A DNA stretch of 64,000 bases from DATAEE01 sp036258175 (lineage in GTDB: Bacteria > Acidobacteriota > Vicinamibacteria > Vicinamibacterales > 2-12-FULL-66-21), in assembly GCA_036258175.1 (NCBI GenBank), contig DATAEE010000106.1:88241-152240 (forward strand), in the 5' to 3' direction. Positions 1 to 8,276 of the stretch are shown piece after piece; positions within the stretch are counted from its first letter, which is position 1; every line of letters starts with the position of its first letter. The translations under genes and the position numbers were made by a program. Below the pieces are notes generated by a model. It did no database searches and was not told where the DNA came from. It worked only from the letters and a program-made list of their open reading frames with translations.

Positions 1-1755
1 CCACGGCAGCTTCTCGAAGTTGTAGTACCAGTTCGAGCCGTCCGTCGTGCCGACGAACGACAGCCAGTCGATGACGGGGCAGTTCGATGAGGCCGCGGCG
101 AAGCGGTCGGTGTGGCCGACGACCCACGCGGTCAAGACTCCACCGCCGCTGCAGCCGGTGACGTACATGTTCGCCGGGTCGACGAAGCCCTGGGCGATCA
201 CGGCGTCGACGCCCGCCATCAGATCGTCGTAGTCCTTGCTGGGATAGGCCCGGAAGATTGCGTTGCCGAACTTGCTGCCGTAGCCGGTGCTGCCGCGCGG
301 GTTCGTGTAGAGGATGACATAGCCGTTGGCGGCGTGCTCCTGCCAGCCGAAGTTGAAGCCGACGCCGTACATCGCGTGCGGCCCGCCATGGATGTGCAGC
401 TGCATCGGGTACTTCTTCGCCGGATCGAAATCGGGCGGCGTGATGTACCAGCCCTGGATCTTCCACCCGTCGACGGAGGTGTACCAGATCTCCTTCAGCT
501 CACCGAGCTTCTTGCCCGCGAGCACGTCGTCGTTCACATTCGTGAGCTGCTTCATGTCAGCGGCCGACTTCAGGTTGAAGGAGATGACGTCGCCGGGCTT
601 CTGGGGACTCGAGAGTGTGCCGACGACCGTCCCGTTCTTCCCGATGTCCGACACGGACACCATGTGCACGCCTTTGGTGATCGGCTGAACCTTGCCGGCG
701 GACGCGCCCGCGAGCGGGAGGTAGTACAGGTTCTGCGATCCCTCACTCTGCGCGGTGAAGTACAGGCCGTTCCCGTCGTTCGTCCACGTCAGTTCGCTGG
801 GTGATCGGTCCCAGTCGCCTGAGACGAGGCGCGGATCGGATCCGTCGCTGTTCATCACGTAGACCTTCCGGTCGACCCAGGTGTCCTTGACCCAGTCGTA
901 TCCGGTGTAGGCGATCCGCTTGCCGTCCGGCGAGATCTTCGGGTTGTCGTCGAACCCCTTGCGGCGGGTGAGCGGCTTGACGGTGCCGGTCGGGACGTCG
1001 ACGGCGTAGATCTCGGTCTCGCGCCAGCGGTACTCGGCGTCCGGCTCGCGAAGGCCGCTGAACACGATTGTCTTGCCGTCGGGCGCCCACTCCGGCGTCC
1101 CGTGATCGAAGTCACCGGACGTGACCTGGCGCGGCGTTCCGCCGCTCGCCGGGACGACGAAAATGTGCCGGTAGCCAATGTCGGTGAACCCCTGTCGGTC
1201 GCGGCGGTAGTTGAGTCGCTCGACGATCTTCGGCGTCTCGGTCCACTTTGCGCCGTTCGGCTTCTTCGGCATCTTGATCGTCCACTCGTTGCGATCTTCG
1301 ACGCTCATCTGGAAGGCCACCTGCGTGCCGTCCGGTGACCAGGCAAGGGCGGATGGCGTCTGCTCCACGCGCGTCACCTGCGACGTGGCGCCTTCAGCGT
1401 CCATCCAGCGGACGAACACCTGCGTCCCCTTAGGCTCGCCCTTGTTGGTATAAACAATGCGGTCGCCGGAGGGGGACCAGCGGGCGTTGGATCCTTCGGT
1501 CAGGAAGCGGTTGCGTGAGCCGTCGGCGTTCATGATCCAGAGCGCCGACTCGCGTGAGTCGTTCATCTTGTCGACCCACCCGCGTGTATAGATGATGTGC
1601 GTTCCGTCGGGCGAGAGCTGCGGATCGGAGACCGACTCCATCTCCAGGAAATCCTCGAGCGTCAACCGATCGGAGGGCCGCTTCTCGTCCGCGGCGGCGA
1701 CGACGAGCGCGGGAAGGGCGGCTAAGACGAAGGCGATGAGGTGAACTCGACGCAT
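1..1755 (-). CDS. S9 family serine peptidase (prolyl oligopeptidase / acylaminoacyl-peptidase type), 3' end cut off by the window
   Basis: Secreted alpha/beta-hydrolase peptidase of family S9, expected to cleave short peptides in the periplasm. The reading frame stays open from an ATG at 1755 to the window edge (585 codons). It starts with a signal peptide (MRRVHLIAFVLAALPALVVA). About 400 residues of beta-propeller follow, with repeated WSPDG and SPDG strands. The C-terminal hydrolase domain begins near HIHGGPHAMYG. The nucleophile is Ser536 in the motif GCSGGG (codon 148-150). The Asp and His of the triad lie beyond the window. An SD-like GAGGA sits just upstream of the start, and a palindromic repeat (1783-1838) lies in the leader. 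A second S9 peptidase is encoded at 13881-15896. The family call is firm; the substrate is not known. Confidence 0.93.
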   Translation of the reverse strand, partial: MRRVHLIAFVLAALPALVVAAADEKRPSDRLTLEDFLEMESVSDPQLSPDGTHIIYTRGWVDKMNDSRESALWIMNADGSRNRFLTEGSNARWSPSGDRIVYTNKGEPKGTQVFVRWMDAEGATSQVTRVEQTPSALAWSPDGTQVAFQMSVEDRNEWTIKMPKKPNGAKWTETPKIVERLNYRRDRQGFTDIGYRHIFVVPASGGTPRQVTSGDFDHGTPEWAPDGKTIVFSGLREPDAEYRWRETEIYAVDVPTGTVKPLTRRKGFDDNPKISPDGKRIAYTGYDWVKDTWVDRKVYVMNSDGSDPRLVSGDWDRSPSELTWTNDGNGLYFTAQSEGSQNLYYLPLAGASAGKVQPITKGVHMVSVSDIGKNGTVVGTLSSPQKPGDVISFNLKSAADMKQLTNVNDDVLAGKKLGELKEIWYTSVDGWKIQGWYITPPDFDPAKKYPMQLHIHGGPHAMYGVGFNFGWQEHAANGYVILYTNPRGSTGYGSKFGNAIFRAYPSKDYDDLMAGVDAVIAQGFVDPANMYVTGCSGGGVLTAWVVGHTDRFAAASSNCPVIDWLSFVGTTDGSNWYYNFEKLPW

Positions 1756-1782
1756 GCCATCCTCCTCTCGTTTGCCGTGGGG

Positions 1783-1838
1783 CCCCACCCCCACGGCCTG
1801 CCACGCCTCGCTCCCGCTCGGCGCGCTAGTTCGCGCAT
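1783..1838. repeat. Palindromic repeat element, family F, copy 1
   Basis: Two-hairpin element. The first hairpin is built on CGTGGGGCCCCACCCCCACG, followed by CCTGCCACGCCTCGCT and a CGCTCGGCGCGCT arm. Related copies lie at 13806-13864, 15908-15945 and 55462-55525. This one is in the leader of the S9 peptidase, 28 bases upstream of its start codon. Confidence 0.75.
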
Positions 1839-1895
1839 CCGGGCCTGGGTCGACGCGGGTGAGAGGTCCAGAGGGTACCTCAGCGGGCACAGGAC

Positions 1896-4085
1896 TTGCC
1901 ACACATAAGGCCCGTGACTCCCAGCTCTGCCGTTAGCAGAAAACCGGTCCGCGCGCGGCGCGTTCCCCGCCTCGAAGTCTGGCCCGGCCAGCCATTTCCG
2001 CTCGGGGCGACCTACGATGGCGCCGGCACGACCTTCTCCCTCTTTTCCGAAGTGGCCGAGCGCGTTGAGCTCTGTCTGTTCGATGAAGCGGGCCAGGAGA
2101 CGCGGCTGGAACTGGCGGAGATGACGGCGTTCTGCTGGCATGGCTATCTGCCGAGAGTCGGGCCGGGCCAGCGTTACGGGTTCCGCGTGTACGGGCCATG
2201 GGCGCCCGAGCGTGGCCACCGCTGCAATCCGTCGAAGCTTCTCCTCGATCCGTACGGAAAAGCGATCGAAGGGGAGATCGAGTGGAATCCTTCGCTCTTC
2301 CCGTACCACATCGGCAATCCAGACGGCCCGCCGAACACGGACGACAGCGCACCGTGGATGCCGAAGTGCGTCGTAGTCAATCCGTACTTCGACTGGCGCG
2401 GCGACCGCGCGCCGAAGACCGGATGGCATCACACGGTCGTGTACGAGACACACGTGAAGGGGTTCACGGCCCGCCATCCGGAGATTCCGCCGGATCTGCG
2501 CGGCACATACGCCGCGATCGCGCATCCGGCGTCGATCGATCACTTCCGCCGGCTCGGTGTCACGGCGGTCGAGCTCATGCCGGTGCACCAGTTCGTCCAC
2601 GACGCGCACCTCGTCGAGCGCGGCCTGCGCAACTACTGGGGCTACAACTCGATCGGCTATCTGTCGCCGCATAACGAGTACGCGGCAGCGGGACAGCGCG
2701 GCGAGCAGGTCCAGGAGTTCAAGCAGATGGTGAAGGACCTGCACCGCGCGGGGATCGAAGTGATCCTCGACGTCGTGTACAACCACACCGCCGAAGGCAA
2801 CCATCTCGGGCCGATGCTGTCGTTCAAGGGGATCGACAACGCGGCGTACTACCGCCTGATGCCTGACAATCCGCGCTTCTACAAGGATTACACGGGCACC
2901 GGGAACAGCCTGAACATGCGTCACCCGCACGTGCTCCAGCTGATCATGGACAGCCTGCGGTACTGGGTGCTCGAGATGCACGTCGACGGGTTCCGCTTCG
3001 ACCTCGCCGCCACGCTCGCGCGCGAGCTGCACGACGTGGATCGCCTGTCGTCGTTCTTCGATCTGATTCAGCAGGATCCGGTGATCAGCCAGGTGAAGCT
3101 CATCGCGGAGCCGTGGGACATCGGCGAGGGCGGCTACCAGGTCGGCAACTTTCCGCCGCTCTGGTCCGAGTGGAACGGGAAATACCGGGATACCGTGCGC
3201 GACTTCTGGCGCGGCCAGGATCGCACGCTCGCCGAGCTGGGCTACCGGTTCACGGGCAGCTCCGATCTGTACGAACGGACCGGGCGCCGGCCGTTTGCGA
3301 GCATCAACTTCATCACCGCGCATGACGGTTTCACGCTGCACGATCTCGTCTCGTACAACGAGAAGCACAACGAGGCGAACGGCGAGGACAACCGCGACGG
3401 GGAGAACCACAACCGATCCTGGAATTGCGGCGTCGAGGGACCAACGGACGATCCCGCGGTCGACGCGCTCCGCGCGCGGCAGAAGCGAAATTTCCTCGCG
3501 ACCCTCTTCCTGTCGCAGGGCGTCCCGATGCTGCCGGCGGGCGACGAGACGGGACGCACGCAGCGCGGCAACAACAATGCGTACTGCCAGGACAACGAAA
3601 TCTCCTGGCTCGACTGGGAAGGCGCGGACACGGAGCTCCTGGCGTTCGCGCGCGGGCTGATCACGTTCCGCCACCGGCACGCGGTCTTCCGCCGGCGCCG
3701 CTGGTTCCAGGGGCGCGGGATTCACGGCGGCGGACTCCGCGACATCGCGTGGTTCAAGCCGTCGGGCGAAGAGATGTCAGAGGAGGACTGGAACCAGAGC
3801 TTTACGAAATCGCTTGCCGTGTTCCTGAACGGCGATGCGCTGCCCACGCCTGGCTTCCCTGGCGAGCGCGCGGTGGATGCAAGCTTCTACGTCATCTTCA
3901 ACGCGCATCCAGAGCCGGTTGATTTCCATCTGCCGCCCGCGGATTGGGGCAAACGCTGGGCCACGCTGCTCGATACGCGAGATGGGGGGCCGATCGACGA
4001 GGAGGGACGCGGCGAGCCGCTGCCGGCCGGGTCCGTGTTTCGAGCCGAGGCGCGCTCGGTGGCGCTTCTCAGGCGCCTGGCTTAG
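1896..4085 (+). CDS. glgX: Glycogen debranching enzyme GlgX (GH13 isoamylase type)
   Basis: Cytoplasmic hydrolase of alpha-1,6 branches in glycogen limit dextrins. All GH13 regions are visible in the 729-residue reading. Region I is DVVYNH (D292, H297), region II is DGFRFDLA (nucleophile D369), region III is IAEPWD (acid/base E405), and region IV is TAHDGF (H476, D477). The N-terminal CBM48-like part starts at about residue 35 (PLGATYDGAGTTFSLFS), as in E. coli GlgX. The start is uncertain: a TTG at 1896 opens the frame, but GTG at 1914, preceded by AAGG, is equally plausible and loses no conserved sequence. The gene is divergent from the S9 peptidase and has no glycogen-synthesis neighbours here. 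Confidence 0.95.
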   Translation: MPHIRPVTPSSAVSRKPVRARRVPRLEVWPGQPFPLGATYDGAGTTFSLFSEVAERVELCLFDEAGQETRLELAEMTAFCWHGYLPRVGPGQRYGFRVYGPWAPERGHRCNPSKLLLDPYGKAIEGEIEWNPSLFPYHIGNPDGPPNTDDSAPWMPKCVVVNPYFDWRGDRAPKTGWHHTVVYETHVKGFTARHPEIPPDLRGTYAAIAHPASIDHFRRLGVTAVELMPVHQFVHDAHLVERGLRNYWGYNSIGYLSPHNEYAAAGQRGEQVQEFKQMVKDLHRAGIEVILDVVYNHTAEGNHLGPMLSFKGIDNAAYYRLMPDNPRFYKDYTGTGNSLNMRHPHVLQLIMDSLRYWVLEMHVDGFRFDLAATLARELHDVDRLSSFFDLIQQDPVISQVKLIAEPWDIGEGGYQVGNFPPLWSEWNGKYRDTVRDFWRGQDRTLAELGYRFTGSSDLYERTGRRPFASINFITAHDGFTLHDLVSYNEKHNEANGEDNRDGENHNRSWNCGVEGPTDDPAVDALRARQKRNFLATLFLSQGVPMLPAGDETGRTQRGNNNAYCQDNEISWLDWEGADTELLAFARGLITFRHRHAVFRRRRWFQGRGIHGGGLRDIAWFKPSGEEMSEEDWNQSFTKSLAVFLNGDALPTPGFPGERAVDASFYVIFNAHPEPVDFHLPPADWGKRWATLLDTRDGGPIDEEGRGEPLPAGSVFRAEARSVALLRRLA

Positions 4086-4094
4086 CCACGCACA

Positions 4095-4547
4095 TTAGCC
4101 GCCCGAGGCCCGGGCGATCATCACCTCCGTGGACTTGATGATCGCGATCGCGTCGTCGCCGCGTTTCAGCTTCAGCTCGTCGATCGCATCGCGCGTGATG
4201 ACGGCGGTCAGCGTCTGATCGCCGATCCGCAGCCGTACCTGCGCCAGCAGGCGATCCACCCGAACTTCCTCGACGAAGCCTGCGAGCTGGTTGCGGCCGC
4301 TGATCGCGACGAGCGCGCCGCCGTGGGTCCGGCGGGCTCCGCGGCGGACGGGCCGGTCGGTGCGCCTTGTCAGCAAACGGTCGATCTCGTTCTGCGCGAT
4401 CCGATGGTGGCCGCCCGCGGTCTGCGTCGTCCGGATCGATCCCTGGTAGATCCAGTGCTTGATGGTCTGATAGCTCACGCCCAGCCGCGCCGCCGCTTCC
4501 CGCGGGGTCAAGAGCGTCGGGTTGGATGCGCTCTGGCGCCGTGACAT
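4095..4547 (-). CDS. Molybdate-responsive regulator: excisionase/MerR-like HTH plus TOBE (Mop) domain
   Basis: 150-residue protein. Residues 10-60 form a small helix-turn-helix (LTPREAAARLGVSYQTIKHW, followed by GHHRI and a short helix), as in excisionase-type DNA-binding domains. Residues 75-148 form a TOBE/Mop fold (GRNQLAGFVEEV, then AVITRDAIDELKLKRGD), which binds molybdate or tungstate oxyanion. The gene is divergent from modABC with starts only 12 bases apart, so it very probably senses molybdate and controls that operon. ATG 4547 is preferred because the longer frame to 4580 runs into modA. Its TOBE domain may serve the system, since the local ModC lacks one. Confidence 0.85.
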   Translation of the reverse strand: MSRRQSASNPTLLTPREAAARLGVSYQTIKHWIYQGSIRTTQTAGGHHRIAQNEIDRLLTRRTDRPVRRGARRTHGGALVAISGRNQLAGFVEEVRVDRLLAQVRLRIGDQTLTAVITRDAIDELKLKRGDDAIAIIKSTEVMIARASGG

Positions 4548-4600
4548 AATCGGCGCTAAGTGTATCTCAAACTGCTTCAAATCGCTTTAAATCGCCTAAC
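4548..4600. promoter_or_regulatory. Possible operator between the TOBE regulator and modA
   Basis: The short divergent start region holds a direct repeat, CAAATCGC (4578-4585) and TAAATCGC (4588-4595), offset by 10 bases or one helical turn, flanked by two CTGCTT copies (4572 and 4602). It is AT-rich for this genome. Position and spacing suggest a regulator site overlapping the first codons of modA. This is inference only. Confidence 0.35.
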
Positions 4601-5384
4601 GCTGCTTTGGCTTGGGTCCGGGGTTCTTGGGCTTTGTGGCGTGTGGCTCGGGACCGTCCCGCGTCTGGCCGCGGCCGATGAGGTGCACGTCGCCGCCGCG
4701 GTCAGCCTGTCGGAAGCCCTGCAGGAGGTTGCGGCGGCCTTCGAGGGGCAGCATGGCGTCCACGTCACGCTCAACCTGGCCGCATCGAACGTGCTCGCGC
4801 GCCAGATCACGGCCGGCGCGAAGACGGACGTCTTCATCAGCGCGGACGCGATCCAGATGGACGTGGTCCGGCAGAGCGGGCAGGCGCGGCGCGTGGTCGA
4901 TCTTCTCCACAATCGGCTCGTCGTGCTGGTTGCGGCCGATTCCCCGGTTTCGCTGGCCGGTGCGAACGATCTGCGCCGGCCCGAGATCGTCCGCATCGCG
5001 ATTGGCGATCCGGCCGGCGTGCCGGCTGGCGCATACGCGAAGCAGTACCTGCAGAACGAGACGGTGTGGGACGTGCTTCAGCCGAAGATCGTCACGACGG
5101 CCAGCGTGCGCGCTGCGCTCGCCTCGCTCGACGCCGGGAACGTGGAGGCCGCGATCGTGTACCAAACCGACGCGCGCATCGCGCGCCGCGCACGGGTTGC
5201 GTACCCGTCGCCCTCCGAACCGCTCGTCATCTATCCTGCGGCACTCCTCTCGTCCGCGCCCGGGGCCGCGCAGTTCTTCGATTACCTCCGTTCAGCTGAG
5301 GCAGGCAAGATTTTCGAGCGGCACGGCTTCGGGCTGCCCGTCACACGCGGCGAGTCGCCAGTTCGTGCCAAGGGGAGGCCGTGA
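4560..5384 (+). CDS. modA: Molybdate ABC transporter substrate-binding protein ModA
   Basis: Periplasmic molybdate-binding protein, 274 residues. An N-terminal export signal (hydrophobic LWLGSGVLGLCGVWLG, then AAADE) leads into VHVAAAVSLSEALQEVAAAFE and LAASNVLARQI, typical ModA ligand-site segments. Later come KTDVFISAD and AIVYQTDARIA. The GTG start at 4560 is chosen because no other start lies before the hydrophobic core. The stop overlaps the modB start by four bases (GTGA), showing translational coupling. modA, modB and modC form one operon read away from the TOBE regulator. Confidence 0.93.
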   Translation: MYLKLLQIALNRLTLLWLGSGVLGLCGVWLGTVPRLAAADEVHVAAAVSLSEALQEVAAAFEGQHGVHVTLNLAASNVLARQITAGAKTDVFISADAIQMDVVRQSGQARRVVDLLHNRLVVLVAADSPVSLAGANDLRRPEIVRIAIGDPAGVPAGAYAKQYLQNETVWDVLQPKIVTTASVRAALASLDAGNVEAAIVYQTDARIARRARVAYPSPSEPLVIYPAALLSSAPGAAQFFDYLRSAEAGKIFERHGFGLPVTRGESPVRAKGRP

Positions 5385-6043
5385 ACGCGGAGCTCCTGCA
5401 GATTTCATTGTTCACCGTCGCGACGGCGCTCGCCGCGACCGCGCTGATGCTGCCGCCGGGGATCGCGCTCGCCTGGACGCTGGCGCGACGCCCGTTTCCC
5501 GGACGCGCGCTCGTTGAGACGGTGATTTCGCTCCCGCTCGTCGTTCCACCGGTCGCGACCGGATTGCTGCTCCTTTACCTATTTGGTCGCAGGGGCCCGC
5601 TCGGAGCCGCGCTCGCCTCCACGGGCGTCGACGTCATCTTCACCTGGCGCGCCGTCGTGATTGCCATGGCAATCATGGGCTTCCCGCTCGTCGTTCGGAC
5701 CGCGCGGGCGGCCTTTGAACAGGTGGACGCGCGCTTCGAGCAGGTGGCGGCGACACTGGGCGCTCGGCCGCTGCGCGTGTTCTTCTCGATCAGCCTGCCG
5801 CTGGCCCTCCGCGGAGTCATCGCCGGCACCGTGCTTGGCTTCGCGCGCGCGCTCGGGGAGTTCGGCGCGACGATCATGATCGCCGGCAACATCCCGGGGC
5901 GGACGCGGACGCTCGCGACGGCGATTTATTCCTACACCGAGACGGGGCGCGACGCGCAGGCAGCGGCTCTGGCTGCCGTCTCAATCGCGCTTGCCTTCGT
6001 GGCAGTCGCGGTCTCGAACCGGCTCGCAGGACCCGCACGGTGA
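5381..6043 (+). CDS. modB: Molybdate ABC transporter permease ModB
   Basis: Inner-membrane permease of the ModABC importer, 220 residues, the usual length. Several membrane helices are visible (LFTVATALAATALMLPPGI, AVVIAMAIMGFPLVV, AALAAVSIALAFVAVAV). The EAA-loop region that contacts the ATPase reads ATLGARPLRVFFSISLPLAL, followed by ARALGEFGATIMIAGNIPG, which is strongly ModB-like. The start codon GTG overlaps the modA stop, and modC follows after 13 bases. Confidence 0.94.
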   Translation: MNAELLQISLFTVATALAATALMLPPGIALAWTLARRPFPGRALVETVISLPLVVPPVATGLLLLYLFGRRGPLGAALASTGVDVIFTWRAVVIAMAIMGFPLVVRTARAAFEQVDARFEQVAATLGARPLRVFFSISLPLALRGVIAGTVLGFARALGEFGATIMIAGNIPGRTRTLATAIYSYTETGRDAQAAALAAVSIALAFVAVAVSNRLAGPAR

Positions 6044-6056
6044 CACGCCGAACGTC

Positions 6057-6719
6057 ATGCTGACGCTCGACGTTCAACTTACTCAGGGCTCGTTTACGCT
6101 GACGGTCTCGGCGCGGGTCGAGGTGCGCGTGACAGCGCTCGTCGGCCCGTCTGGCGCCGGCAAGACGACGCTCCTCGAAGCCATCGCCGGACTACGCCGG
6201 CCGGCTCGAGGTGAGATCCGAGTCGGCAACCGTGTGCTCTTCTCGTCACGGGATCGCATCGACCTGCCGCCACACCAGCGCCACGTCGGCTACGTGCCCC
6301 AGGATGTCGCCCTTTTCCCTCACATGAACGTGCGCCGCAACCTGCTCTACGGTACCTCGCGGAACACGTCGATGGGCGGCGGACTCCCGCTGGAACGAAT
6401 TGCAAAGATGCTCGAAATCGAGCCGCTCATCGAGCGCGGTGTGAAGGATTTGTCCGGCGGAGAACGCCAACGCGTCGCGCTCGCACGGGCATTGCTGTCA
6501 GCGCCGGACGTTCTGCTCCTCGACGAGCCGCTCGCGGCGGTCGACGTCCCGCTGCGCCGCCGGATCGTCCCCTACCTCCGTCGCGTTCGCGACGAGCTTG
6601 GCGTGCCGCTCGTCTACGTGTCGCATGACCTCGAAGAGGTCGGCATGCTTGCGGAGTGGGTCGTGGAGCTCGACTGCGGAACGGTGGTTCGCTCCGCGGC
6701 CACAAGTCTGCAAGCATAG
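6057..6719 (+). CDS. modC: Molybdate ABC transporter ATP-binding protein ModC, short form without TOBE domain
   Basis: ATPase subunit, 220 residues. Walker A is GPSGAGKTT, the Q-loop region reads VGYVPQDVALFPHM, the signature is LSGGERQRVALARAL, Walker B is VLLLDEPLAAVD, and the H-loop is YVSHDLEE. Classical ModC is about 350 residues with a C-terminal TOBE/Mop domain. Here the protein ends some 20 residues after the H-loop region, so that domain is absent. The neighbouring regulator has one. ATG 6057 is preferred over the longer frame from 5991, which would overlap modB. Confidence 0.92.
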   Translation: MLTLDVQLTQGSFTLTVSARVEVRVTALVGPSGAGKTTLLEAIAGLRRPARGEIRVGNRVLFSSRDRIDLPPHQRHVGYVPQDVALFPHMNVRRNLLYGTSRNTSMGGGLPLERIAKMLEIEPLIERGVKDLSGGERQRVALARALLSAPDVLLLDEPLAAVDVPLRRRIVPYLRRVRDELGVPLVYVSHDLEEVGMLAEWVVELDCGTVVRSAATSLQA

Positions 6720-6792
6720 ATTCCGGCGGCGTTTAGGTGCGTGTCGATTCCGCGCTATCCCAATCGACGTATGGGTAGAGCTGGAGTTGATC

Positions 6793-7599
6793 ATGAAAAA
6801 GGTACTCTCCCGTGACGGCACGCCAATCGCCTACGAACGCGTAGGTAGCGGCCCGCCGCTCATCCTCGTGGACGGAGCACTGTGCCATCGCGCGTTCGGG
6901 CCGATGCCGAAGCTGGCGCCCCTCCTGGCCAACGATTTCACGCTGTTCATGTACGACCGCCGCGGCAGGGGCGGCAGCGGCGACACGCAGCCGTACGCCG
7001 TCGAGCGTGAGCTCGAAGACATCGACGCGCTCATCCAGGAAGCCGGCGGCTCGGCGTTCATCTACGGCATTTCATCGGGCGCGGCGCTCGCTCTCGAAGC
7101 GGCCAATCGCGGCCTCGCCGTGAGAAGGGTGGCGCTGTACGAAGCGCCATTCATCGTCGATGACACCCGGCCTCCGCTTCCAGATGACTATCTGCCTCGG
7201 CTCACAGAGATGATCGCGGCTGATCGCCGCGGCGACGCGGTGCGGCACTTCATGAAGGTGGTGGGCGTTCCGCGACTGCTCATCGCGATCATGCGGTTCA
7301 CACCGGCGTGGTCGAAGCTCAAGGCCGTGGCGCACACGCTCGTCTACGACACGAACATCGTGCAGGACCATCAGAGAGGGAAGCCGCTGCCGCTGACGCG
7401 CTGGTCCTCGGTCGCAGTTCCGACACTCGTCGCCGTTGGTGGAAAAAGCCCCGCGTGGATGCAACATGCCATGGAAGGGCTCGCTCGCGTCGTCCCTCGA
7501 GCGGAGCGCCGGACCCTTCCGGGTCAGACGCACATGGTGACCGCGGAAGCCCAGGCGCCAATGCTCGTGGAATTCTTCAAAGGCTGTAAGCTTGCGTGA
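6793..7599 (+). CDS. Alpha/beta-fold hydrolase
   Basis: 268-residue cytoplasmic alpha/beta hydrolase. GGAG lies at a good distance before ATG 6793. The oxyanion region reads PPLILVDGALCHR, and the strand before the core helix is FMYDRRGRGGSG. The nucleophile elbow is YGISSGAA with Ser94, and the C-terminal catalytic His is in LPGQTHMV. The pattern fits the MhpC/esterase-like group; the substrate cannot be predicted. The next gene overlaps its stop, suggesting co-translation. Confidence 0.88.
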   Translation: MKKVLSRDGTPIAYERVGSGPPLILVDGALCHRAFGPMPKLAPLLANDFTLFMYDRRGRGGSGDTQPYAVERELEDIDALIQEAGGSAFIYGISSGAALALEAANRGLAVRRVALYEAPFIVDDTRPPLPDDYLPRLTEMIAADRRGDAVRHFMKVVGVPRLLIAIMRFTPAWSKLKAVAHTLVYDTNIVQDHQRGKPLPLTRWSSVAVPTLVAVGGKSPAWMQHAMEGLARVVPRAERRTLPGQTHMVTAEAQAPMLVEFFKGCKLA

Positions 7600-7928
7600 T
7601 GCGCATGACGCTTGTTGATCTCGAGTCGGCGGCGACCGCTCACGACCCGCTTCCGCCGGATGCGGATCCGCTCCTCAGGGCTCTGTGGGACGATGCGACG
7701 GGTAACTGGACAGGCGCACACGAGCTGGTGCAGAACATCGAATCGGCCGAGGCCGCCTGGATCCACGCGTACCTTCACCGCAAGGAAGGCGATCTGCAGA
7801 ACGCACAGTACTGGTATCGCCGCGCCGGTAGACCCGCCGCCAGCGGACCTCTACCAGACGAGTGGCGCGCCATCGCGCGAGCTCTGCTCGAAGCCGAAAA
7901 TGAGGCCCCGGATCGCCGCGGATCCTGA
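7596..7928 (+). CDS. Small conserved protein of unknown function
   Basis: 110 residues with no recognised domain. Central segment: LLRALWDDATGNWTGAHELV, IHAYLHRKEGDLQNAQYWYR and RAG. This alpha-helical, TPR-like pattern recurs in small hypothetical proteins from many bacteria. The start overlaps the hydrolase stop (GTGATG), so either GTG 7596 or ATG 7599 may be used. The last codons already belong to the CCGCGGATCC-type repeat that fills the next spacer. Confidence 0.75.
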   Translation: MMRMTLVDLESAATAHDPLPPDADPLLRALWDDATGNWTGAHELVQNIESAEAAWIHAYLHRKEGDLQNAQYWYRRAGRPAASGPLPDEWRAIARALLEAENEAPDRRGS

Positions 7929-8276
7929 TCTGGTTTAGGCCACGGATTACCGCGGATTCTTATCTGGTTTGGGGCCACGGATCCCCACGGATCCTGATCT
8001 GATTCAGGGCCAGTGATTCACCCAGATCCTCATCTTGGGGGGCCACGATCTCATCGTAGGTTGGGCCATAGATTCCGGCGGATCCTTGCCTCCAGTCCGC
8101 CACCGATCGCCCGTTGGGCGCGTCACGTTGCCTCCAATCTTGGAACTAATCAGGACGCGAGATCCGCGGAGAAGACAACCCCGGGAGAGATCCGCGCTGA
8201 TCCGTGGCTGACCAAAAAAGGGCGAAAGATCCGCGGCGATCCGTGGCTCGTGATCCGTGAAATCCGCGGCTGGAAG
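7905..8276. repeat. Long imperfect inverted array, CCACGGAT/CCGCGGAT flavour (family A), copy 1
   Basis: The left half holds about six degenerate units of 30-36 bases built as CCACGGAT, CCGCGGATTC and TTATCTGG, the last ones strongly diverged. The right half (about 8155-8276) holds the reverse-complement form, ATCCGCGG plus GATCCGTGGCT, so the two halves can pair. It covers the spacer between the small protein and the outer-membrane gene and runs into the 3' ends of both. Other copies: 37738-37858 and 39973-40513. Confidence 0.8.

Noticed and set aside
1722..3725. 667-codon minus-strand frame over glgX
   Set aside because: Antisense to a complete GH13 enzyme; composition is that of a shadow frame and it also runs into the S9 peptidase start.
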